From the NCBI GenBank assembly GCA_009193035.1, contig SWDT01000029.1, forward strand, positions 1 to 64,000: DNA of 64,000 nucleotides, written 5' to 3'. The DNA comes from Halicephalobus mephisto (Eukaryota; Nematoda; Chromadorea; Rhabditida; Panagrolaimidae). Shown piece by piece: positions 36,241 through 47,352 of the stretch. How positions within the stretch are numbered: position 1 is the stretch's first letter; the number at the start of each line of letters is the position of its first letter. A program made the position numbers and the translations under genes. The notes under the pieces are model-generated. The model was not told the origin of the DNA. It did no database searches and saw only the letters and a list, made by a program, of their open reading frames with translations.

Positions 36241-36760
36241 TACAGGGGGAGTAAGTTTATATAAGGTGATTTTCAGGTCTGCTAAAGGAAGGACCTGCAG
36301 GTCTAACAAGGTCAAGTTTTCACAACTGTAAGTAGGATCTACAGATTTATCTAGGGATAGTTTTCAGACCTGCTGAGGGAAGGACCTATAGGCCTATAGA
36401 GGTGAGACCTGTAGGTCTACGTAGATAGGATCTGTAGGTCTACGTGGATAGGACCTACAGACCTGTGATTAGGACCTATAAGCCTACATGGATAGGACCT
36501 ACAGACCTGTGAATAGGACCTATAAGCCTACGTAGATGGGACCTGTAGACCTATGTTAGTAGAACTTATAAGCCTACGTGGATAGGACCTGTAGACCTAC
36601 GTGAATAGGACCTACAGACCTGTCGGTAGGATCTGTGGGCTTAGTTGGGTAAGACCTATATAGACAGGACCTGCAGGGTATTGCACTTAAGATTTATAAA
36701 CTTCCTATACTAGATTTGTGTAAGTAGGACCTACAGGCCTGTCTCTGACCTCTACTCCCC
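36225..36760. repeat. Palindrome-rich minisatellite, AGGACCTACAGACCT family
   Basis: About 15 imperfect copies of a 25-38 bp unit made of (T/A)AGGACCT(A/G)(C/T)AG(A/G)CCT and CTACGT(A/G)GATAGGACCTGTA. The unit contains near-palindromes (AGACCTGTAGGTCT) and the perfect palindrome TCTACGTAGA at about 36416. Confidence 0.85.
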
Positions 36761-36769
36761 TTCAAAATG

Positions 36770-37262
36770 ATTAGCACCAGTACCCGGACAAAATAAACTT
36801 GAAAAATACCGTAAAAATAATATTCAAAAATCATTACTTTTAAATCACACTGAAAAATTAAAAAATAAGGTCTTGACACGAAATTCCCATTTTGGCATTG
36901 CGGAAGAATGTTCACATTTTGCCAAACTAAGTTACACTCTGAATTTTGGTTTTTTTTCGTGCTAGGAAAAATGCTCCGATTTTTTCGTTGCAAGCAAGCT
37001 GCGGAGATCGTGACGTTCGAAAAACAAACTAAAGTTTCGTGAAGTCCACGTTGAGCAATCCGTTCTCACGATCACCGACATCTGCTGGATACGAAACAAG
37101 AGCAAACTACAGTATACTGAAAATATCTGGATTTAAAAAAACTAGGAACTTTGAAGTGACCGCGTTTTGGGTGGGGGGCAGGGGGTCGGATATTGTACTT
37201 AAAAAATTTCAGAAAGAAGACTAGATAATGGATAATTTCGAAAATCTTCTTTCTTCGGATTT
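36770..37262. other. 3' flank of the Ser/Pro-rich protein gene
   Basis: Mixed sequence with one copy of the GGTCTTGACACGAAATTCC motif at about 36870 and two moderately GC-rich patches. No gene is recognised. Confidence 0.4.
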
Positions 37263-40200
37263 TCAATTTCCAAATTTCGCTCCGAAATCAGGGGTGGATG
37301 AGGAGTTTCCCCCGCGGCAGAAAGGTACGTTTTCAGCTTCGAGATTTTTCATCATTTGCTGAAATTATAAAATTTAAAAAAATTAAAAAAAAATAAAAAA
37401 TTACTTCACGCATTTTGTCGAAATCGAGACAGGGCCGTTCGTTGGTGCCCTTGGAGTGACGGCCGCGTTTGAGGGAGGGGTTGTTTGGGGGGCTTTCGCT
37501 GAGGACCCCGGTGACGAAGGTGGGGGGTTGTTGAGGGATGGTCATTACTGAGGTTCTCCTAGGAGTAGGATCATGATATATAACCTTGATTCTACTTCTT
37601 TTCGCGGTCAAAACAGTTCTAGGAATTTCATCATCGACCATCTGATGGGCCAAGGCACTGCGAGTCCGGCTCGCGACAGGACTAGGGGGTACAGGACTAA
37701 CAGAGTTACTTCCAGTATCCACCGAAAGTCCCGAAGAACCCCAACGACGTTTCTCCCCTATAGGGGTCGGGGAACAAGCCGAATGACCGTAAACCGGCTG
37801 AAAAGCCCCTCTCTCCGGTTTTTTGGCCAATTCAGCGTGCAAAGCGCTGAAATCGAGCGGGAAGCCGTCTCGTCTGGAAAAATGTCAATTAAAAAAGCTT
37901 ATCAGATGTCCCAGGAGAAATGAAACTCAGAACTTCTGGAGACAAAACTGTTGAATCCTAAGGGGCTAAAGAAGTTCAAGTACTAAGTTCGAAAAATCGT
38001 AATTTTTAGGTCTGTAAAAATCACAAAATGTGACGAAAAAGTAACGCAATCGTCACATATTTTATAAATATTTGACATTTACAACGAAAATTAAAAACTT
38101 AATAATGACAATATTCCTTACAAAACCAAAAGTTACTTTTCGTGTAAAAATTTTGGATAGTGTCTATTTCGAACTCAAATTAAAGTTTTCTAGTCACTAT
38201 CCAAAATTTATTACAGCTGTCAAAATTATTGAAAAATTCCAATATACAAAAAAAATAACTTTTGGTTCTGTAACAATTACGAAAAAGTAACGCAATCGTC
38301 ACATATTTTATAAATATTTGACATTTACAACGAAAATTAAAAACTTAATAATGACAATATTCCTTACAAAACCAAAAGTTATTTTTTCGTGTAAAAATTT
38401 TGGATAGTGTCTATTTCGAACTCAAATTAAAGTTTTCTAGTCACATCTCAGAACGAAAAATGTAAATTTTGATTAGGACCACAAAATTTGACTATTAACA
38501 TTGAGATCGAAGTTTGATGGTCAACTTCGACCTCAAAGTTTGAAGATGAACTTTAACTATTAACTTTGAGGTCGAAGTTGATCATTAAAGTTTGATTATT
38601 AACTTTGAGTTCGAACTTGATAACCAACTTCGACCTCAAAAGTTTGACTATTAACTTTGAGGTCGAAGTTGGTCATAAAAGTTGAACTGTTAACTTTAAT
38701 ATCGAACTTGATGGCCAACTTCGACCTCAAAGTTTGAAGATGAACTTTGACTATTAACTTTGAAGTCGAAGTTCATCATTAAAGTTCGACTATCAGTTTG
38801 AGATCGAACTTTGATAAAAAATGAGGTTAGTAGGGATGTTAGACTAGTAGATCGCAGGATTCAATGAAGATATCAATCTGATCAAGAACCTACCGTTCCA
38901 CCGGGGTCGAAGCATCGCCTTCATTACTGTCTCCATCAAGAAGTTCGATGTTTCTTGATGAGTCATCCCGTTCTGCAGATTCCCTCAGGACAATTCCTGA
39001 TTCACATCCAGCACTATCCCAACTGAAAAAACAAAATCAGTCTTAGTATATTTTGGTCAGTCCCTCGTTTTTCGCTGATGGATGCAAAACGACTTTTTCC
39101 AAGTCTTCGTCCTTCCCAAAAGCAGAACAGGACAACAACTCGACCGGACACACGCTCACCAGGGGAAGACGAGACCCTGTTCCTGCTCCTACCCCCACCG
39201 CACGCATTATACACAAATTTCGCGACAAACATACACGGAGGAGCTTTTCGCCTTTATGTTGCTCCGAGTGGGACTCTCGCCACGACAGCAGAATACATAA
39301 AGATCTATCTTTGCTTGTCATTGTAGTCGATTCACGAAAATTCAAAACTTATCAAGTTTCAAAACCAAAATTTTGATTTTCATATTAAAATCTTTAATTC
39401 AAAAAAAATTCACAAAAATTCAAAACCAAAATTTTGATTTTCATATTAAAATTTTTAATTCAAAAAATATTCACAAAAATTCAAAACTTATCAAGTTTCA
39501 AAACCAAAATTTTGATTTTCATATTAAAATCTTTAATTCAAAAAATATTCACAAAAATTCAAAACCAAAATTTTGATTTTTATAAAAAATCTTTAATTTT
39601 AAAAATTCAAAATTTATCAAATTTTAAAACCAAAAATTTAATTTTTATATAAAAATCTTTAATTCAAAAAATTGGAAAAAAGATTCTTTTAAAAAGTGGC
39701 ATTTTCAAAGAATTGACTTTTTTTGGATCAAGTTTTATGAAAATCATTTTGGATTTTTGTAAACGAAATTAAACCTAAATTTTTTGGAGTTTTAAAATAC
39801 GGTAAGGGATTTTGAAAGATTTTTAGGATTTTACAGAAGTTCTTAGAATTTCCCAGGATACTGTAGGAAGTCCTAAAGTTTTTCAGAATTTAGTAAAACG
39901 TTTTAGAAATCTCCAATATATTGGAAAATTCCGAAGTTTTAAGGTTTTTGAGATACTGTAGGAGATTTTAGGGTTATTTTGAATCTAGTAGGAGTTTCTG
40001 AAATTTCCTAAAATACTGTAGATTTTAAGATTATTTTGAATCTAGTAGGAGTTTCTAAAATTTCCCAAACTACTGTATGAGATTTTAGGGTTATTTTGAA
40101 TCCAGTATGAGTTTCTGAAATTTCCCAAAATACTGTAGCGGATTATTTTGAATCCAGTACGAATTTCTAAAATTTCCCAAACTACTGTAAAAATTCAAAA

Positions 40201-43200
40201 TTTCGAAAACATTTTCGATTTTTAAAATTCTACAAATTTCTAAAACCTCCCAGGATACTGTAGAAAGTTCTAAAATTCCCTAAGGTATTGCAGAAGGTCC
40301 TGAAATTTTCGAACATGTTATGTAAAATTTTAGAAATTTTTTAGAATTTCAAAAATCCAAAAAAAATAAAATTTAATTTTAAAAATTTTCAAAAATTCAT
40401 TTTTAATTTTTACAATAAAAATAAAAATTACATTTGGCATTCATTCACATTTCGCCAAAGATTGAAATTTGGCGAACTTCACACTTTGCCAAAAATTGAA
40501 TTTTTATTTTAATTTTTTTATTTTAATTTTTTTTATTTTTTTAAATTTTTTTATTTTTTTAATTTTTATTTTTAAATTATGATTTTTTAGGATACTGTAG
40601 GAGATTCTGAAGACTATAGGAGCTTCTGGAAGTTTTTTGAATTTTTAAAATTTAAAATTTTTTAGATTTTTTTAATTTTTTAAAATTTTGTAACAATGCT
40701 AATTTTCAATTTTTTTAATAGTATTATTGGTAATTTACATCTCAGCACATCCCTCAAGATGACGACAAACCCGAGCCAACGATCCTGCTACACACTCGTT
40801 CGGCGTGCGCCAAACCATCTCATCAACATCATTTTCTTTTTTTTCAAAGAATTTCACAGCGGGCAATTCTAGCAAGAATACAGAGTGTTCCCCGATGATC
40901 AAGGACCGCCTTGTTGGACTGCTGCCAGCTGGATTGTTGCCCTGTTTTTTTTCCGCTGAGACAAATAGCGAATAACTAAAAGTGCGTTCGCGGGACGGAC
41001 ACACAATTGGACTCATGCCAGCGGAACGGACACACAATTGGACTCGTGCGTTCGCAGGACGGACACACAATTAGACTCGTGCGTTCGCGAGACGGACACA
41101 CAATTGGACTCATGCCAGCGGGACGGACGCACAATTGGACTCATGCCAGCGGGACGGACACACAATTGGACTCGTGCCAGCGGATGAGTTTCCTCGTTTC
41201 TGGAATGCCTGAGGAAATTTATTTTTGGAAATTTCTAAGAAGGTTAAAAGTCATGTAGGCAACAAAACGAAATTAAAAATTTAGGGTTTTCCTAAAACTT
41301 CCTTAACGAGATAAATTTATAATTTTTGGGGATTAATTTTCCGGATAAAAATCCCAGTATGGAGGCTTGTTCTGATTGCAAATTGCGAAAGGAAACTTTT
41401 TCGAAATTACTGAAAAAAATGAATTTTGAAAAGTTTTGTTGTGAAAAAAAATTGTTTTTTTGCAAAGAACATTTTGGATTTTTTAAAGAAGAATATTTTA
41501 TTTTTCCAGGGGGAAAATTTAAAATTTTTAGAAAACAGTTTGATGATTTGTTAAGAATAATAAAGTTTAATATGAAAAATACTGTAATTTGTCCTAAAAA
41601 AATTTTAATTTTAATAGAGAAGGTTTTAAATTTCCGCGGGGAACACTATGTATCTTTTCAGAAAGAAATTAAAAATTTCTGGAGAACAGTTTGATAATTT
41701 GTTAAGAATAATAAAGTTTAATATGAAAAATACTGTAATTTGTCCTGAGGAAAATTTTAATTTTAATAGAGAAGATTTTTAATTTTCGCGGGGAACACTA
41801 TGTATTTTTTCAGAAAAAAAATTAAAAATTTCTGGAGAACAGTTTGATAATTTGTTAAGAATAATAAAGTTTAATATGAAAAATATTGTAATTTATCCTA
41901 AAAAAAATTTAATTTTAATAGAGAAGGTTTTAAATTTCCACGGGGAACACTATGTATCTTTTCAGAAAGAAATTAAAAATTTCTGGAGAACAGTTTGATG
42001 ATTTCTAAGAAATATTTTTGTTATCTGTGAAAAACAACAAAGTTCCTTGTAGATAACACTATATTTGGTTTCAAAGCACATTGTAGTTTCTGCAGAGAAC
42101 ACTTGGTCTTCATGAAACAAATTTTTTGTATAACACCTTGATTTTTAGGCAATTCTTTGGTTTTTGCAGACAATGTACTTCCTTGTAGAGCACACTGTAG
42201 TTTGTTGTAAGGAACACTAGTTTCCTCAAGGACTACTCTGTTGCTTCCAGAGAACAATTTTAATTTCTACGAAAAACATCTTTATTCTCAAAAAATATTT
42301 TAATTTTTCAAAAAAAGTAAATTTTTAAAAAAATGTCAATTTTTCAAAAAAAGTTAATTTTCCAAAAAATATTTTAATTTTAAAAAAAAAGTAAATTTTT
42401 TAAAAAATATTTTAATTTAAAAAAAAAAGTAAATTTTTTAAAAAATGTTTTAATTTTTCAAAAAGTATAGTTTATCTGTTTACGGAGAACACTATGGTTT
42501 GTCTCCAGGGATTACTATACTTTGCTTCAGAGGACATTCTGTGTGCGAGGAACACTTTGATGCTTTAAGGAAAACTTTGAATTTTTAAGAAATATTTTGG
42601 TTTTTTCGGGGAGTATTTTGATTTTTCAAAGAGTATAGTTTGTTTGCTTACAAGAAAGACCATAGTTTGCTTTCAGAGTGCATTTTGATCTTTGAGGAAG
42701 AACATTTTGTTTTCTCGGGGAACATTATGCTTTTTCAAAAAATATTTTGTTTTCACAGGGAACACTTTGCTTCCTCGGGGAACACTTTGCTTTCTCAGGG
42801 AACACTTTGCTTTCTTGGGGAACACTTTGCTCTCTTGGGGAACACTTTGCTTTCTTGGGGAACACTTTGCTTTTTTTTGCCATTAATGCTTTTTTAAATA
42901 AAAACGAACCTGTTGGTGTCAATCTCGGAGATTAGTGGAGGGGAACTTGTGAGCACCGGGGGACTTTGCCCGCAAATGTTTTCAGAACAGACACTTCCGA
43001 TTCCCAAGGAGGCATTGGACACTGAAATCCATTTTGTAGTCTTATTTCCCGGTCCCTGGCAATTTCAAAGGTGTCAAAATAACAATTTCCATTCTGGCCA
43101 GTCATGTGATTTTTTGAACAAAAATCGAATCAATCTTTTCATCTCTATTCTTGACCGGTTTAGAAGGTGACAGAAGACAAAAGGTCACAACATTCTCTAA

Positions 43201-44292
43201 GAACGGCACAGTTTGGCCCGCGCATTTTTCCCAATCCAAAAGTAAATTTTTTTTAAAAACAACTGTCTCAAATTTCGGTCTTGAAAGCTCTTACTTTACT
43301 TTCACGTCGATTTTGTTTGTGTACATTTAACTAAGACAGTCTTGGACCCTAAATTCGAGGCTTCTCAGGCAAGCAATATTTATCACTTTTTAATCTAAGA
43401 AAAAATGACTGTCAATTTTGGAACAAGTTTTATGCAAAAAACTGGAAACTTACTTTTTTCAAGTTGCTCGAGTTCATCGTCATTGTCAGATTCGTAAGAA
43501 GACGGAAATTTTTTCGGCTTGATTGGGGAAAAGTGGGACCCACTTTCGTCCTAAATTTGAACCAATTTAATTTAAAAAGTTTGGCGTTTTATTCCTTTTG
43601 CCAAAAAAAAAACGATTTTTCATTTAATACATTTCGTCAATATTCAATTTTGCGATTATAAAAAATTATTGAAAATTATAAAATTGAAAAAATTATGAAA
43701 AATTTAAAAAAAAATTTTTGCAAATTTTAAAAAATCGAAAAAGTTGAAAAAATTATAAAAAATTGAAAAAAATTGTCTCGGAAAGAATTTTAAAAATTTT
43801 CCAGTTAAGACCAAAAATGTAAAATTTTATATTTTTTTGCAGAAATTTTTAAATTATTAAAAATATTTTGTAAAAAGTGGTCTTGACTGGAATTTTTAGA
43901 ATTTTCCAGTTAAGACCAAAAATATGAAATTTTACATTTTTTGCAAAAATTTTTAAATTATTAAAAATATTCTGTAAAAAATGGTCTTGACTGGAATTTT
44001 TAGAATTTTCCAGTTAAGACCAAAAATATGAAATTTTATATTCTTTGCAAAAATTGAACATCTAATTGATTTTAGTACTGTAAACGAAGAAAGCCCTGGA
44101 GGGAAGCTGGTTTTTCAGAATCCAAAAACTCACGTTCGGAAATAATCCAGGATTCAGTCGAGCACTTTTCCGGACTTGTCTTTCTCCAGAATCCAACAAC
44201 GCAGGAGCAGAAGCCACTGTTTTCGGAGGTGAAAGTCCTTGATCGTTGATGGATTGCTTTTTAAATTTACTGACGAGTTTGCCGAGCATCAT
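37263..44292 (-). CDS. Ser/Pro-rich regulatory-type protein, unrecognised
   Basis: Seven exons are visible: 44292-44134, 43550-43454, 43021-42910, 40955-40739, 39022-38894, 37873-37405 and 37358-37263. Phases close within the first three and within the last four, giving about 425 residues. The joint between 42910 and 40955 is off by one base, so a small exon or alternative site is missing there. The N terminus (MMLGKLVSKFKKQSINDQGL) is basic. The middle is acidic and Ser-rich (SYESDNDDELEQLEKMSN). A moderately conserved-looking core reads VFLLELPAVKFF ... DEMVWRTPNECVAGSLARVC. The last large exon has many SP/TP sites (CSPTPIG, VSPVPPSPV, HDPTPRRTS), basic clusters and a terminal ERPCLDFDKMREQMMKNLEA helix. 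This suggests a phosphorylated nuclear or cell-cycle regulator, but I recognise no family. A GGGTCAG acceptor lies 1 bp before the ATG. Confidence 0.6.
38036..38455. repeat. 245-bp tandem duplication carrying a GGATAGTG hairpin
   Basis: GAAAAAGTAACGCAATCGTC begins at about 38035 and 38280. Copies are almost identical over more than 160 bp. The first copy contains a complete inverted repeat at 38148-38209 (arms AAATTTTGGATAGTGTCT and AGTCACTATCCAAAATTT, 26-base loop). The second copy stops inside that hairpin, just after AGTCAC. Intronic in the Ser/Pro-rich gene. Confidence 0.85.
38490..38820. repeat. Alternating inverted repeat AACTTTGAGGTCGAAGTT
   Basis: About ten half-units alternate between (A/C)AACTTCGACCTCAAAGTTTGA and its complement (AACTTTGAGGTCGAAGTT) at 25-45 bp. 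The DNA can fold into several hairpins. Intronic. Confidence 0.8.
39340..39670. repeat. Roughly 60-bp tandem repeat, AAAACCAAAATTTTGATTTTC
   Basis: Five copies of CAAAACCAAAATTTTGATTT and CATATTAAAATCTTTAATTC followed by AAAAAATATTCACAAAAATT, nearly identical. Intronic in the Ser/Pro-rich gene. Confidence 0.85.
39780..40350. repeat. Diverged repeats with AAAATACTGTAGGAGATTTTAG
   Basis: About nine copies of a 50-70 bp unit: GAATCCAGTA(G/T)GAGTTTCT, AAATTTCCCAAAATACTGTA. Intronic. Confidence 0.75.
40975..41190. repeat. 31-33 bp minisatellite, GGACACACAATTGGACTC
   Basis: Six copies of ACGGACACACAATTGGACTC separated by one of two spacers, GTGCGTTCGCGAG or ATGCCAGCGGG. It sits directly against the acceptor of the 40955-40739 exon of the Ser/Pro-rich gene. 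Its GC content is far above the surrounding introns. Confidence 0.9.
41480..42010. repeat. Roughly 155-bp tandem repeat, 3 copies
   Basis: AGTTTAATATGAAAAATACT occurs at about 41565, 41717 and 41869, with TTTTAATAGAGAAGGTTTTA and GGGGAACACTATGTATCTTT following. An open plus-strand reading of 122 codons at 41326-41694 overlaps it and looks incidental. Confidence 0.8.
42040..42735. repeat. Diverged (G)GAACACTTTG-type repeats and A/T runs
   Basis: Scattered copies of AGAACACT(T/A)TG(G/T)TTT, clearly related to the 20-bp array that follows, with an A/T low-complexity block at 42290-42460. Confidence 0.65.
42751..42880. repeat. 20-bp minisatellite, six copies at exact period
   Basis: AACACTTTGC starts at 42761, 42781, 42801, 42821, 42841 and 42861, each followed by TTTCTTGGGG or a one- to two-base variant. 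A clean 20-bp period, intronic between the third and fourth exons of the Ser/Pro-rich gene. Confidence 0.93.
43770..44055. repeat. Roughly 107-bp tandem repeat, 3 copies, CCAGTTAAGACC
   Basis: TTTTCCAGTTAAGACCAAAA at about 43799, 43905 and 44008, with TGGTCTTGACTGGAATTTTT between copies. The two are reverse-complement related (CCAGTTAAGACC / GGTCTTGACTGG), so each repeat also contains an inverted repeat. Confidence 0.85.
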
Positions 44293-46570
44293 TCTGACCC
44301 GTATTAGCTACAGTAATCCTTTGGGGCCAGGTTGCTTTTTGACTCGCAAAAAGACTAAACTGGAAACGATAACCCGTAAACTGCCTGAGGGAAGTAAAAT
44401 TTGTGGCAAAAGGGGCGTGATGGCAGAATCTAAAAAAAAATCAATCAATTTTTTTTTAAAAATTTTCGCGAAAAAAAAAGATTAAAAATGATAATAAATT
44501 TAGAATAATTTTGACCTTTTGTCCTGACACGAAAATTGATACACCAATCTCCGAAGAGTCACTTTTCGTTCATTTTTATTTTTGAGAAAATTGAACGACA
44601 AAAGAGCTCAGCCAAGCCCGAGCGAATTTGAGACGAAGAAGTGAAGCGAGGAAAACGACGGCGAACCGAAATAAGAAGGGGGTTGAATGAAGACTTGTTC
44701 ATTACCTTATCCAGAAAAACCAAAGTTATCCATAAATATCCTAAATCTCCACTCAAATATCCTCAAACAAAAACTTTAAAAAAATATTAAAAATAATTTT
44801 AATTTTAAAGATATATGTTATCCAGAAAAACCAAAGTTATCCATAAATATCCTAAATCTCCATTCAAATATCTTCAAATAAAAAATTTAAAAAAAACCAA
44901 AAAAATATTAAAAATGATTTTAATTTTAGAGATATATGTTATCTAAAAAAACCAAAGTTATCCATAAATATCCTAAATCTCCACTCAAATATCTTCAAAT
45001 AAAAACTTTAAAAAAATATTAATAATGATTTTAATTTTAGAGATATATGTTATCTAAAAAAACCAAAGTTATACATAAATATCCTAAATTTTTAAAAATA
45101 ATTTTAATTTTAAAGATATATGTTATCTAAAAAAGTTAAATTTATTTATAAATATTTTAAATTTTTATTATTTTTAAAAAATCAAAAAATTCTTTAAAAA
45201 TAATTTTAATTTTAAAAATATATAATATCTGAAAAACTAAAAATATTTATAAATTTCTTAAATTATTTTCGATAAATACCCCGACTGAACCTTAATTCGA
45301 GAGCGTTTACTGTATCTAAAAAAACAAAAATATTTATAAATACTTTAACTTTGGAATTTTTACCGTATTCAAAAAAATTGAAATTTTGACATAAATGTGA
45401 TTACAGTATTTTTAAAAACTTAAATTTATCGAAAAATTTCATAAACAAGTTTCAAAACAAAAGGTACCTACAGTATCCAAGATAATTGAAATTTTCGACA
45501 AATTTCTTAATAAAATTAAATTTCAGAGTTTTCTACAGTATCTTTAGAAGAATTCAAAAATTAAAAATTTCGAAACTTTCTACAGTATGTTAAAAAAATT
45601 AAAATTTTTGTTTTAGAAAAAATTAAAAATTTCAAAATTTTCTACAGTATTCTTAAAAAAATTAAAATTCTTATATTTTAGAAAAAATTAAAAATTTCAA
45701 AATTTTCTACAATATTCTTAAAAAAATTAAAATTTTTATATTTTAGAAAAAATTAAAAATTTTCGACAGTATCTTAAAAAAAATTAATTTCGAAATTTTC
45801 TACAGTATCTTTAAAAATCGATAAAATCAATGAATTTCATAAATGAAAGTGATTTTTAAAAATATTTACAACATTCCAGAAAATCAAAGATATCAATAAA
45901 TTTCGTAATTTTTGTTTTAATTTAAGTGAATTTTTTTTTAAATTAAAAAATAAAAAAAGTTTTTAAAAATTAAAAATTTTTTTAAAATTAAAATTTTAAA
46001 TTTTTGGACAAAGGCCAAATCGGTCAAAAATAAATTTATCAAAAATTTTCAAAAATAATTTTTAAAATAATTTAAAATATAAATTTTAAAACTTATATTA
46101 TAAAATATAAATTTTAAAATTAATTATATTACTGTAGAAATATAAATAATGAAAAATTATCGAAAATTATCCAGGGTCGGTTATTTTTCGCTCAATTTTC
46201 GACTCTGCACAGACGCCAGCACTCTGCTTTCGAACAGAGGAATAATGTTCCCCGGGAAGGCTGTCCGGACGGCCCGCAGAATCGATTTCTCGGTCCGCGG
46301 TGTCTGTCCGTCGATTCAGAAGCCCCGCCCGTCGAACTCCCCCTCTCACAACCCCCTCCGTGTGCGTTTCTGCTTTTCCTCTGAATTATTTTTTCAACAT
46401 ATCTAAAATCAAAAATCGAAACAATGAAGATGAATCACATCTTTCAAGTTTCTAGATTTTAGAAAAAAACAAATTGGAAAAATGCCAACTGGGAATTCGA
46501 CTTGTTTGTCTGCTTCACTGAGAAACGGTAATTGGAGGAAGACAAGGGATAAACAAGACTCGACGGGACA
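44293..46570. other. Gene-free region upstream of the Ser/Pro-rich gene
   Basis: 44510-44700 is GC-richer with one GTCCTGACACGAAAATTGA motif and is a candidate promoter region. 44705-45140 holds four copies of a 110-115 bp repeat (AACCAAAGTTATCCATAAAT, ATTTTAGAGATATATGTTAT). 45460-45800 holds five copies of AAATTTTCTACAGTAT(T/C)TT at 60-80 bp. 46190-46380 is a GC-rich patch open in both strands' readings without any recognised domain. 46480-46570 is a second GC-richer patch. Confidence 0.5.
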
Positions 46571-47352
46571 CTGGATAGTGACTTGACAGAGGATCAATAA
46601 GTTGCTTCAGTCACTATCTAAAATTAGTTTGTCGAAAAACGAAACGAATATCAATAGTGTCCAAAGTGGATAATTAATTTCCATTTCCAGTCACTATCCA
46701 AGTTTGTTTTTTGGTAATTATACAGTAAATTAGGATAGTGTCCGAAATCGATATTTTTCGAACTTAGTCACTATCCAGATTTGATTTCTTCGGGATAACA
46801 AAACCAAACTTGTATAGTGTCCAAAGTGGATAATTAATTTTCATTTCTAGTCACTATCCAAGTTTGCTTTCTCAGTAACTATGAAAAGCAAATTTGGATA
46901 GTGTCTGTCTGTGAAGGGAATTATCCTTTTCAGTCGCTATCCAAGTTTCCTTTTCCTTCCCAAAAATCAATCATAGATAGTGTTCAAAATGAATGACAAA
47001 TTGTTTACTTCAGTCACTATCCAGGTTTTTCCATATTTAAACCAAATTTGGATAGTGTCTAAAGGTGAAAATTAATTTTGAAAAATAGTCACTATCCGAG
47101 TTTACTTTCCCCATAACTAAAAAAATCAAATTTGGATAGTGTCTAAAGGTGAAAATTGATTTCCAATTTTAGTCACTATCCAAGTTTACTTTCTCCATAA
47201 CTAAAAAAATCGAATTTGGATAGTGTCTAAAGATGAAAATTAATTTTGAAAAATAGTCACTATCCGAGTTTACTTTCCTCATAACTAAAAAAATCGAATT
47301 TGGATAGTGACTGAATGTGAAAATTAACTACTTATTTTAGTCACTATTCTAA
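46571..47352. repeat. Hairpin array 1: alternating GGATAGTG / CACTATCC half-sites
   Basis: Ten forward cores (TTTGGATAGTGTC type) and ten reverse cores (AGTCACTATCCAAG type) alternate without exception. The forward-to-forward period is about 82 bp, forward-to-reverse about 38 and reverse-to-forward about 44. Arms are 10-16 bp. In several units the reverse-to-forward hairpin is longer because TTTACTTT faces AAA(T)C-type bases. Spacers diverge much more than cores. Confidence 0.93.

Noticed and set aside
39078..39326. Several overlapping readings at 39.05-39.35 kb on both strands
   Set aside because: A GC-richer intronic patch just upstream of the 39022 exon; readings conflict and none shows a domain.
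41326..41694. 122-codon plus-strand reading with CSDCKLRK and several Cys
   Set aside because: Most of it is made from the 155-bp tandem repeat and lies in an intron of the minus-strand gene; no domain or splice context.
42021..42257. Minus-strand 78-codon reading with repeated KLQCAL
   Set aside because: Translation of diverged GAACACTTTG repeats.
44559..44756. 65-codon minus-strand reading upstream of the Ser/Pro-rich gene
   Set aside because: Lies in the probable promoter/leader region and runs into the 110-bp repeat; no domain.
46149..46406. GC-rich readings open on both strands
   Set aside because: Neither strand has a recognised domain, plausible splice sites or a good start; openness on both strands fits base composition.
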